From NCBI RefSeq assembly GCF_000154845.1, contig NZ_DS981461.1, forward strand, positions 12,402 through 76,401: DNA of 64,000 nt, read 5' to 3'. The DNA is from Phocaeicola coprocola DSM 17136 (GTDB taxonomy: Bacteria; Bacteroidota; Bacteroidia; Bacteroidales; Bacteroidaceae). Positions 1-8,078 of the stretch are shown piece by piece (position 1 is the stretch's first letter; every line of letters begins with the position of its first letter). The translations under genes were made by a program, and so were the position numbers. A model generated the notes under the pieces. It did no database searches. It was given only the letters and a program-made list of their open reading frames with translations, and was not told the DNA's origin.

Positions 1-1085
1 ACCCATCTTCTTGAATAAAGTCTGAAGGCTTCTTTTGCATCAAGTTTAAGATCAGAGGTAAGCAGAGCATTCCAATTGCCGTTCTTACCTCTTCTGTAGA
101 AGAGCAGACTGACCTTAATGCCGGAGATTTTAGCAGAGACAGTTGCTGTGTAGTAACCGATTGAGCGGCTATACTTTACGCTCTTGGATTTCTGGAGAGC
201 CTTGATAAGCTCAGGCGCTGTCTTGTTTCCAAGATCTGTCTCATACTTGGTCTTGCCCATCTTTATCATTCCGATAAGGTGGCATCCAAAGTGCCTTGAG
301 ACTACGAACTTCAAAAGCTCAAAGCAGGTAAACCAGCTGTCAACAAGAAGATAATCGAAACGTACGCCCTCTATGATTGAGCGTTTGAGCATACTGATGG
401 CCGTCTCAATCTTACTTGCAAAATACTCAGCGCTACGCCTGGCAATACACTTATCCTCTGAGTGTTCCTTGCAGTAGCGAGCTTCCGTCTGTTTCTTGGA
501 TAAACCCTGTGGCTTATCGCTTCGTTTTCCTTCCTCTCCATGAAGAGAAAAGTCAAGGAGAAACTGGGATACACCATCCGTAAAACAGAGGAACATTGCC
601 TTGAATCCAAGTATAGGCTTCATTTGGGTATGAGAGAATACCTTGCCAATCTTCTCGGTCTTGAATCCGGTCTTCGGAAGGTCTGTATCATCGATGATGA
701 CACACCTGATGTCCGACTTCAATGTCGTTCTACGTTTCACACGTGAATACACCTGCCTGAAAACCGAGTAGATTATACGTCGCCAATTGATGTTGCCGTC
801 GTTCATGAAACGATAGAACATATCTTTGTGGCAGACAAACATCTTGCCCAGGGCAGAAGACGAATAGTTGGCAGCATTCTTAATTGAAAAGAACGGGAAC
901 AGAACAAGCAGCTGCAACACCTGAAGACAGGTGAATTTGCAATTCGGATTCTTAACTGACCCGATGACTTTGCTTTGTATCCTTATGCTGTTCATAATGG
1001 TTGATATGCTGTTTATTGCCTTGCTAGAGTCATTCTTTGCAAAAAACTCTTGGAGTTCACCGATAATATATCTATTTTTGTTCAT
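1..1085 (-). CDS. IS4-type DDE transposase, 3' end outside window
   Basis: Reading the minus strand from the ATG at 1085-1083 gives one uninterrupted frame of about 361 codons to the left edge, where it is cut by the window. The protein starts MNKNRYIIGELQEFF and has the features of an IS4-type (DDE) transposase: an acidic IIDDTD block near residues 130-135, which should hold the first catalytic Asp, and a LLVDSWF block with the second Asp at about residue 249. The final visible residues (RLYSRRW) look like the start of the Y-R-E block, so the catalytic Glu should lie just outside. The element's terminal repeats were not identified. No frameshift is seen. It is a different element from the IS at 3.6-4.9 kb. 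Confidence 0.8.
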   Translation of the reverse strand, partial: MNKNRYIIGELQEFFAKNDSSKAINSISTIMNSIRIQSKVIGSVKNPNCKFTCLQVLQLLVLFPFFSIKNAANYSSSALGKMFVCHKDMFYRFMNDGNINWRRIIYSVFRQVYSRVKRRTTLKSDIRCVIIDDTDLPKTGFKTEKIGKVFSHTQMKPILGFKAMFLCFTDGVSQFLLDFSLHGEEGKRSDKPQGLSKKQTEARYCKEHSEDKCIARRSAEYFASKIETAISMLKRSIIEGVRFDYLLVDSWFTCFELLKFVVSRHFGCHLIGMIKMGKTKYETDLGNKTAPELIKALQKSKSVKYSRSIGYYTATVSAKISGIKVSLLFYRRGKNGNWNALLTSDLKLDAKEAFRLYSRRW

Positions 1086-1221
1086 GGCTAAAGGGTGCTA
1101 TATCGTTTGTTTGGCGACATTAATATAGTGATAATCATCGAATTATCAAACTCTTTAGCCTTTTTTATTACATTATTTGAGTACTTGCGAAACTTGAATT
1201 AGGAATAAAAGATAAAAGTCA

Positions 1222-1229
1222 TAATTTTG
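1222..1229 (+). promoter_or_regulatory. Bacteroides -7 box upstream of the membrane regulator
   Basis: TAATTTTG matches the Bacteroides sigma-ABfr -7 consensus TAnnTTTG. It lies 31 bases before the ATG at 1261. A TTG at 1194-1196 could act as the -33 element, but the 25-base gap is longer than the usual 19-21. Confidence 0.4.
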
Positions 1230-1260
1230 TGATAATTTAATAATAGAAACTCACAATCAT

Positions 1261-3624
1261 ATGATATTTCACCGACTCCATCAAATTATAATTTTACTGA
1301 TATATCTTTCATTATCAGCAACTTCTTACGGGTATACATTTGAGCATAAAATTGAAAATTATGGATTAACATTTGCTGCCCATACAGTAGACCAAGATCA
1401 TCGGACAAGCTTAATCTTAAACTCAGGAAAAGGAATATCATTCCCTGCAGAAGGTTTTATAATGAACTTTGACATCAAATTACGTCAAGAATTATATACT
1501 TATGGATACATATTAAGAGTTATATCACATAATGATCAAAATTTAGATTTAGTTTCTTATCTGTATGACTCTAAGATCAGTATCATTTCTGGATCTAGCC
1601 ATGAGAAATCTCAAATGGTATATCTTGCCGATTCTATGTTAATAAGAAAAGATCAATGGATGCCAATACAGATTCAGTTTTTTCCAAACTCAGCCAAAAT
1701 AAAAATCAATGGAAAAAATATATATCTATCACATTCTTTTCGCGATTTTAATGATGTTCAAATTATTTTTGGAGCCAGTAATTTAGGACGTTTTTTTTCT
1801 GGAGATGTAGCACCAATGTCTATAAGAAATCTTTCTCTTCAATCTCTTCAAGGAAAAACTTTTTATTATTGGAAGTTAGACAGAAGTAGTAAAACCACTA
1901 ATAACTTTGTCTATGATAGTATTTCTGACTTACCAGCATATGTAAAAAATGGGAAATGGGAAATAGATAAACATTACCATTGGCAACGGGTTACTTCTTT
2001 TGAGATTGATTATAAGAATCCTCAACTTGCATTTGATGAGATAAAAGGTAATTTTTTTGTAGCTTCAGATAAAAAACTATATACATATAATGTCAATAAT
2101 AAAACTTTAGATACCCTATCATTTAAAGGGGCTCCTTTTTTAGGAGTTTCCAGTCAAATGCTATTTCATCCATTAAAGAAAACTCTCCTTTCATACAATA
2201 TTTATCATAATAAATTAAATTGGTTTAATCCAACAACATCTTCATGGAGTGTCAATCAAAAAATAACAGTAGATGACAATCAACATCATAATCGTTTTTT
2301 TGACAAAGATCACGATAAACTATATCTTTATGGAGGATATGGCAGACATCAATATAGCGGGGCACTTTACGAATATAATCTAAAAGACAATTTTAAATGG
2401 TCTCAAATGAATTTAGATACACTGATCTCTCCACGATATTTATCAGCTTTAGGAAAATATTCTGATAATAAACTACTTGTTCTAGGTGGATATGGAAGTC
2501 ATTCAGGAAAACAGGAAGACTTTCCTCAAAACTTTTATGATTTATATTTATTGAATTTGAACACTGGTACATGCAAAAAACTATGGGAGATGAATCATAC
2601 TGACGAACATTTTGTAATGGGTAATTCTGCTATCGTTGATACTCTTACTAACAGCATATATGCCTTAACATATAGAAATGATTGTTACAATACAGCTATC
2701 TACTTAAGCCAATTCTTAATTAAGACAAACAGACCTATAAGACAAATTGTTAGTGATTCTATTTTATACAAATTCAGAGATATCTATTCATATTGTGATC
2801 TTTTCTATCATCCTAATGATACCTCACTTTATGCTGTTATATTAGAACCTTCAAAGAATGAAAGTTCTTTATGCCGTATTTACAAATTAGCATTTCCTCC
2901 TTTAATACCAACCAAAACTTCTAATATTGAAAATAAATCAGATAAATGGGGGTATTTGACGGGAATAACCATATTTATTTTAATATTATTGATGCTTCAT
3001 TGGAGAAAAAAAAGGCAACAAGTAAAGAAGCTTCCAGAAACAAAAACCCTCAATAATTTATCTTTAGCAGAAAAATTAGAACATATACCTTTGGAAATTA
3101 CTACTCAAAAAATCAATAGAAAGGAAGTTAAATCTACAATTTTTCTAGTAGGAGGCTTTCAAGTTTTTGATTCTTTAGGACAAGACATTACAGGAGATTT
3201 TACCCCAACATTAAAACATTTATTCTTATTCTTACTTCTAAATTCTATAAAGAATGAAAAAGGAGTTACTTCGCAACGTCTAGATGAAACTTTTTGGTTT
3301 GATATGAGTAAAACAAGTGCTGCTAATAATCGCAGTGTCAATATCCGTAAATTAAGACTGCTGGCAAGCAAAATAGGAGATATTACAATAGTACATAAAA
3401 ATGGCTATTGGTTTTTAGAATTAGGAACTAATGTTACCTGTGATTATTATCATATATCTGCTTTACTAGAAGATCTAAAAAATAGGAAACAGGAAAATTT
3501 GTCTATAGATAAAGAGAAACTAGAGTTATTATTGACCTGGAGTAGTCCTGGAAGTTTATTACCTAATATCAATATTGAATGGCTTGATGAATATAATAGT
3601 TCGTTAAAAATTCGCCAAGCCTAA
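1261..3624 (+). CDS. Membrane-anchored SARP-like transcriptional regulator with LamG/kelch-like sensor, 3' truncated
   Basis: 787 residues. A signal sequence (1-25) is followed by a LamG/concanavalin-like region (about 25-220), then beta-propeller or kelch-like repeats with GGYG motifs (about 250-540). One membrane helix follows (about 562-581), then a cytoplasmic winged-helix domain (about 630-725) with the look of the OmpR/SARP trans-activator fold, including the ANNRSVNIRKLR recognition-helix region. The layout suggests a one-component regulator that senses a ligand in the periplasm and binds DNA inside. After the winged helix, the start of a bacterial transcriptional activator (BTAD) helical domain is visible (GSLLPNINIEWLDEY), but the frame stops where the IS at about 3609 begins. 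The last residues (KIRQA) are probably encoded by the IS end, so most of the BTAD appears lost. Its position next to the mannan locus suggests it once controlled that locus; this is inference. Confidence 0.7.
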   Translation: MIFHRLHQIIILLIYLSLSATSYGYTFEHKIENYGLTFAAHTVDQDHRTSLILNSGKGISFPAEGFIMNFDIKLRQELYTYGYILRVISHNDQNLDLVSYLYDSKISIISGSSHEKSQMVYLADSMLIRKDQWMPIQIQFFPNSAKIKINGKNIYLSHSFRDFNDVQIIFGASNLGRFFSGDVAPMSIRNLSLQSLQGKTFYYWKLDRSSKTTNNFVYDSISDLPAYVKNGKWEIDKHYHWQRVTSFEIDYKNPQLAFDEIKGNFFVASDKKLYTYNVNNKTLDTLSFKGAPFLGVSSQMLFHPLKKTLLSYNIYHNKLNWFNPTTSSWSVNQKITVDDNQHHNRFFDKDHDKLYLYGGYGRHQYSGALYEYNLKDNFKWSQMNLDTLISPRYLSALGKYSDNKLLVLGGYGSHSGKQEDFPQNFYDLYLLNLNTGTCKKLWEMNHTDEHFVMGNSAIVDTLTNSIYALTYRNDCYNTAIYLSQFLIKTNRPIRQIVSDSILYKFRDIYSYCDLFYHPNDTSLYAVILEPSKNESSLCRIYKLAFPPLIPTKTSNIENKSDKWGYLTGITIFILILLMLHWRKKRQQVKKLPETKTLNNLSLAEKLEHIPLEITTQKINRKEVKSTIFLVGGFQVFDSLGQDITGDFTPTLKHLFLFLLLNSIKNEKGVTSQRLDETFWFDMSKTSAANNRSVNIRKLRLLASKIGDITIVHKNGYWFLELGTNVTCDYYHISALLEDLKNRKQENLSIDKEKLELLLTWSSPGSLLPNINIEWLDEYNSSLKIRQA

Positions 3625-4886
3625 GCGGCTCTGGCAGTAAATAAAATGAGTTCTTTGAAAAGTTTGTCAATAACTTGCATGTCTGGGTTAATCCCGAACA
3701 CGCAAATAAATCGTTCAAGCATATAAGCATTGTGTATGAATGACTTGCAAGAGGATATGGAATAGGCTATTCCGAGCCTCTTACATGCCGCTTTGGCCAA
3801 GTTGACAGCTGCGAGCGATGCATTGAAGTGAAAATCCAACTTCCTGAAGTCGGTTGACTGGCAGTTGGTGATTCCTGCATGCTGCTTGCCATCTCTAAAG
3901 CAAAATTCCAGTTGGAACCTGGTTCTGTAATAATCCAGCACCTCACGTCCATCCATGGAATCGTCTGTAGAGAAGTAAAGCTGCCACTTGTCTGTCCTCC
4001 CGTCCATCGGATACCAGACGGCTAAGGAAACATACCTTTTGAGAGCTTTTGCATATACCCTCAATCCGTATAGCTTTCCTTTGTTCACCTCGTATTCCTT
4101 GCACCGGGTCAAATCCAGATTGGCAAAGTCAATCCTGCCGTCAAACCACTTGGGATGACCACGTTTTCCTGTTTTCTGCTCCAATGTCGGATAGTACAGG
4201 ATTACGTCATTCCGAAAGCGGCTGATGACATGGAAATCGTTCTCACACATAGGTGTTATGAATGTTTCCTTGGAAAAGAATGCGTCTGCAACCACCGTTC
4301 TGGACAGGCTCTGTAGCTTGTCTTTTCTACAGATAAGATAGCTGCTGTACCAGTCAACGAGGCTCTTGTCCATATTATCCAAGGTCTTACAATCCGGCGT
4401 CTGAATGGAACCTAAAGTCATGCATTCATGATTGTCGATGTCAATGACACCGATGCCCATGATTTCCAGTCCACGCTTGTATTCTCCTGCACAACCAGAC
4501 CAGAAGTAACCTATCCAAGGTGTCTTCTTGCCTGATTTGGGAATATAGGAAGGATCGATGGCGATGGCTTTTCTTTTGCCTGTGAGATGCTTGCTGATGA
4601 TAGAGCCGTTGAACGCAAACCAGTCGAAAGTTTCATGCTCAAAAAGGTTACGATAAGTCTGTTCTGAGAAACAGCCATATCTGCCCAATTGGAGGAAGTT
4701 TATACGATCCGGGATGGCCATGAATAATTTCATGGTGTCCATGAACGTTTTTTCAAAAGGTTTTTGTATATTCGCTACTGATTTGAGAGCCGACAGGCAC
4801 TCGGATTGGTATTGCATAAGGAGTGTTTCTTTAGTCATAATCAGAAGAGTTGAGAGACTTCTAATTTACTAAAAAACCAGCGAATT
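3609..4886 (-). mobile_element. IS4-type insertion sequence (approximate ends)
   Basis: The element encloses the transposase at 3621-4838. The ends are estimated from a short inverted motif, AATTCGC, at 3609-3615 and, reversed, at 4880-4886; the match beyond 7 bases is weak. No target-site duplication could be recognised, so the boundaries are tentative. The left end lies at the end of the regulator's reading frame. Confidence 0.5.
3621..4838 (-). CDS. IS4-type DDE transposase
   Basis: 405 residues, apparently intact. The catalytic triad can be placed: D95 in AIAIDPSYIP, D184 in VVADAFFSK, and E310 in the Y-R-E signature (YYRTRFQLEFCFRDGK, where Y..R...E......K is the IS4 hallmark). The stop codon (3621-3623) overlaps the stop of the opposing regulator gene (3622-3624), so the IS sits directly against the regulator's 3' end. 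The gene starts at the ATG at 4838. Transposition of its own element is the expected role. Confidence 0.85.
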   Translation of the reverse strand: MTKETLLMQYQSECLSALKSVANIQKPFEKTFMDTMKLFMAIPDRINFLQLGRYGCFSEQTYRNLFEHETFDWFAFNGSIISKHLTGKRKAIAIDPSYIPKSGKKTPWIGYFWSGCAGEYKRGLEIMGIGVIDIDNHECMTLGSIQTPDCKTLDNMDKSLVDWYSSYLICRKDKLQSLSRTVVADAFFSKETFITPMCENDFHVISRFRNDVILYYPTLEQKTGKRGHPKWFDGRIDFANLDLTRCKEYEVNKGKLYGLRVYAKALKRYVSLAVWYPMDGRTDKWQLYFSTDDSMDGREVLDYYRTRFQLEFCFRDGKQHAGITNCQSTDFRKLDFHFNASLAAVNLAKAACKRLGIAYSISSCKSFIHNAYMLERFICVFGINPDMQVIDKLFKELILFTARAA

Positions 4887-5040
4887 ATGCAATACTTTTT
4901 TACCTTTATTATCAGCAGGTTAGCACATTTTTTTCAGCACATTTCTTCATGCTTAACCATTCGTTTTAGACAACATTTCAATGACCTCTTTAGTGTTTCC
5001 GAACCGACTTTTGCCGGTTTTATTGTTTAACTTTTAATTT

Positions 5041-5119
5041 TTCGGTAAAAATTTACCGAAGTATTGTAAAAAGTCATAGCAAGATTTATTTCTGAGATCA
5101 TGCTATGGCTTTTTCTTTT
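5041..5119 (+). terminator. Two adjacent hairpins, the second with a T-run
   Basis: A perfect 9-bp palindrome lies at 5041-5060 (TTCGGTAAA...TTTACCGAA). A second stem of 14 bp with one G-T pair joins 5068-5081 to 5101-5114 and runs into a T-rich tract. It resembles a rho-independent terminator on the plus strand and separates the IS/regulator side from the mannan locus. The rest of 4887-5300 shows no convincing gene; the 61-residue frame at 5100-5285 overlaps the hairpin and looks random. Confidence 0.5.
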
Positions 5120-5304
5120 TTTATCTTCTCCCTATTCTGAAAAGTATTATGCTATGCCGTATGAGATGCTGAATAACATAATTGACATATATAAATACAT
5201 TTATGTCATGGATGTATACAATAGGGAGGCCTTTAGCAATTTACATATTTCTTGTGCGTTACATGATTGTCAGTTTTGGATATAAAAAAAACGTATTGTT
5301 AAAT

Positions 5305-5312
5305 TATCTTTG
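5305..5312 (+). promoter_or_regulatory. Bacteroides -7 box for the mannan utilisation operon
   Basis: TATCTTTG is an exact TAnnTTTG -7 box located 47 bases before the GH76 start codon at 5359. A TTG at 5276-5278 is slightly too far (26 bases) for an ideal -33 element. It is the best promoter candidate for the GH76-GH125-SusC-SusD operon. Confidence 0.45.
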
Positions 5313-5358
5313 CTGCAACTTAAATGAGTGAAAGGCGTTTAATTAGATTATTAAAGAT

Positions 5359-6546
5359 ATGAAAAACCAAATCTTAATCCTGTTTATAGGGTGTTTATTC
5401 ATATTTAGTGGGTGTCACAAAGTAAAACATGAATCTGATTTTGCAAGCTATGCCATGACGTTAATGGATAGTACTTTGATGTATTATAAAGTACCTGGTC
5501 AGGTCCTGTTTTATGAAACATATCCTAAACGTGATGCGGATCTGGTTACCTATTTAGCAGGAGCTGACACCATACGTAAGAATAGAGTTGCTTATTTATG
5601 GCCGACTTCAGGTATGTTTTCAGCTTTGAATGCTTTGCAGAAAACTACAGGCGATAAGAAATATGAGAACATGATTGAATCTGTAATCTTACCGGGCCTG
5701 GAATGTTACTTTGATTCATTGCGTGTACCGGGTTGTTATCAATCTTATCTTACAGAAAGTGGGAAGTCGGATCGTTTTTATGATGATAATCTTTGGTTAG
5801 GATTAGACTTCTTGGATCTGTATGAACAAACAGGAAATGATGCTTATTTAGCTTCAGCACGCAATATTTGGAGTTTTATAGAAAGTGGTTGCGATTCAAT
5901 TCTAGGAGGTGGAGTTTACTGGTGTGAGCAAAAAAAAGAATCTAAGAATACATGTTCGAATGCTCCGGCAGCAGTGCTGGCTTTACGGTTGTATTCATTG
6001 ACTAAAGAGAAACACTTTTTTAGAATGGGGCAGGATCTATATTATTGGACGAAGAAGAATTTACAAGACCCTGCTGATTTTCTTTATTTTGATAATATTA
6101 CTTTGGATGGTAGCGTAAATAGAACCAAGTTTCAATATAATGCAGGACAGATGTTGCAAGCTTCAGTGCTATTGTATAATCTGACAAAAGAGAATTTATA
6201 TTTAGAAGAAGCGCAACGTTTGGCATCGGCATGTGGTCAATATTTTTTTGAAGACTTTGTAGCTGAAGATGGCGAATCATTTAAGGCAATAAAAAATGGA
6301 AATGTTTGGTTTGTTGTCATTATGCTGAGGGGATTTGAGGAGTTGTATAAAGTAGATCGTAATCCTGTTTATTTGAATAGTTTTAAGAAAACATTGCAAT
6401 ATATGTGGGAACATAACCCCAATCAGAATATGCTGTTTGACGATGATTGCTTTGTAGAGAAAAGAAGTGAAAGTAAAGATACGAAGTGGTTACTTACTCA
6501 AGCTGCGATGATAGAAATGTATGCAAGATTATCAAAAATAAAGTAA
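5359..6546 (+). CDS. GH76 endo-alpha-1,6-mannanase, lipoprotein
   Basis: 395 residues with a lipoprotein signal (lipobox FSGC, residues 16-19), so it should be membrane-anchored. The fold is the (alpha/alpha)6 barrel of glycoside hydrolase family 76. The catalytic aspartate pair is visible in FYDDNLWLGLDF (D142/D143), and the family motif CSNAPAAVLALRLY follows the substrate-facing GGVYW segment. Known family members cut the alpha-1,6-mannose backbone of fungal mannan. It is the first gene of the operon, 12 bases before the GH125 gene. It is the most divergent of the three GH76 copies here. Confidence 0.85.
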   Translation: MKNQILILFIGCLFIFSGCHKVKHESDFASYAMTLMDSTLMYYKVPGQVLFYETYPKRDADLVTYLAGADTIRKNRVAYLWPTSGMFSALNALQKTTGDKKYENMIESVILPGLECYFDSLRVPGCYQSYLTESGKSDRFYDDNLWLGLDFLDLYEQTGNDAYLASARNIWSFIESGCDSILGGGVYWCEQKKESKNTCSNAPAAVLALRLYSLTKEKHFFRMGQDLYYWTKKNLQDPADFLYFDNITLDGSVNRTKFQYNAGQMLQASVLLYNLTKENLYLEEAQRLASACGQYFFEDFVAEDGESFKAIKNGNVWFVVIMLRGFEELYKVDRNPVYLNSFKKTLQYMWEHNPNQNMLFDDDCFVEKRSESKDTKWLLTQAAMIEMYARLSKIK

Positions 6547-6558
6547 AATATAATAGTT

Positions 6559-8028
6559 ATGAAAAACTCAGTTAGTTTAAAAAGTGTATTGTTGTGTACA
6601 CTTATTGGAGCCAGCTTTATGTCAGAAAACGGTTATGCTTCTTCGTTAGTAGAACCATTTCCTGTTGCAGTTCGTGAGAGTACACAAGATTATGTGTCAC
6701 AACGTCCGGAAGTTTCAAAACGTTTATTTCATTCGAAAGCTGTTGAGGCTAAGATACAAGAGGTAAAGAAGCTATTGACTAATCCTTATTTAAGATGGAT
6801 GTTCGAAAATTGTTTCCCGAATACCCTTGATACTACCGTGCATTATCGTACTCAGGATGGGGATGATGATACATTTGTGTATACGGGTGATATTCATGCC
6901 ATGTGGTTACGTGATTCTGGCGCACAAGTATGGCCATATGTAGATCTGGCTAATGAAGATCCGGCTTTGAAAAAAATGCTTAGAGGAGTGATTCTTCGTC
7001 AGTGGAAATGTATCAATATTGATCCTTATGCAAATGGGTTTAATGATGGTCCGGTTGGTGGAGAATGGATGAGTGATAAAACAGATATGAAACCAGAACT
7101 TCATGAGCGTAAGTGGGAGATTGATTCTTTGTGTTATCCTTTACGTTTGGCTTATCACTATTGGAAAATTACAGGTGATGCATCTGTCTTTGGAGATTTA
7201 TGGCTTGAAGCTATTCAGAATATATTGACTACTTTTAAGGATCAGCAACGTAAAGACGGACGTGGCTCATATTCTTTCCAAAGAAAAACAGAACGTGCTT
7301 TGGATACGATGACGAATGAGGGATGGGGAAATCCGGTGAAGCCTGTAGGTTTGATAGCTTCTTCTTTCCGCCCTTCTGATGATGCTTCTACTTTCCAGTT
7401 TCTGATTCCTTCTAATTTCTTTGCTGTTACTTCTTTGAGAAAAGCGGCAGAAATTTTAAAGCAGGTTAATAAAAAAACAGAATTAGCTAAGCAGTGTACT
7501 GATTTGGCTGATGAAGTTGAGAAAGCTTTACGGAAGTATGCGATTTACAACCATCCTAAATATGGTAAGATCTACGCTTATGAAGTAGATGGATTTGGAA
7601 ATTATCTGTTAATGGATGATGCAAATGTTCCTAGTTTGCTGGCAATGCCTTATTTGGGAGATGTTGATGTAAACGACCCTATTTATCAGAATACACGTCG
7701 TTTTGTCTGGAGTGAAGATAATCCTTATTTCTTTAAAGGAAAAGTAGGCGAAGGAATAGGTGGACCTCATATTGGTTATGATATGGTATGGCCTATGAGT
7801 ATTATGATGAAAGCTTTTACCAGTCAGGATGATAAAGAAATTCAGTCTTGTATAAAAATGCTGATGACTACGGATGCGGGAACTGGTTTTATGCATGAAT
7901 CTTTCCATAAGGATAATGCAGAGAAGTTTACTCGTCCTTGGTTCGCATGGCAGAATACATTATTTGGTGAGCTGATACTGAAATTGATTGCAGATGGCAA
8001 ACTGGAACTGCTGAATGGAATAAAGTAA
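6559..8028 (+). CDS. GH125 exo-alpha-1,6-mannosidase
   Basis: 489 residues with a cleavable signal peptide (about 1-27), so periplasmic. Family GH125 (formerly DUF1237) is shown by HAMWLRDSGAQVWPY (near residue 113), KWEIDSLCYPLRLAYHYW (near 184) and TGFMHESFHKDN (near 445). The conserved Asp of WEIDSL and the Glu of HESFHK match the positions of the known acid and base. The enzyme removes single alpha-1,6-linked mannoses by inversion, completing backbone degradation after GH76. It is 12 bases downstream of the GH76 gene and 50 bases upstream of susC, consistent with one transcript. Confidence 0.9.
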   Translation: MKNSVSLKSVLLCTLIGASFMSENGYASSLVEPFPVAVRESTQDYVSQRPEVSKRLFHSKAVEAKIQEVKKLLTNPYLRWMFENCFPNTLDTTVHYRTQDGDDDTFVYTGDIHAMWLRDSGAQVWPYVDLANEDPALKKMLRGVILRQWKCINIDPYANGFNDGPVGGEWMSDKTDMKPELHERKWEIDSLCYPLRLAYHYWKITGDASVFGDLWLEAIQNILTTFKDQQRKDGRGSYSFQRKTERALDTMTNEGWGNPVKPVGLIASSFRPSDDASTFQFLIPSNFFAVTSLRKAAEILKQVNKKTELAKQCTDLADEVEKALRKYAIYNHPKYGKIYAYEVDGFGNYLLMDDANVPSLLAMPYLGDVDVNDPIYQNTRRFVWSEDNPYFFKGKVGEGIGGPHIGYDMVWPMSIMMKAFTSQDDKEIQSCIKMLMTTDAGTGFMHESFHKDNAEKFTRPWFAWQNTLFGELILKLIADGKLELLNGIK

Positions 8029-8078
8029 TAAGATGATAATTTGTATTCTATCTTATTTTTCGAAGCTTTATATAGAAG

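Noticed and set aside
5100-5285. 61-residue frame before the mannan operon
   Set aside because: It begins inside a terminator-like hairpin and has a random, AT-driven composition.
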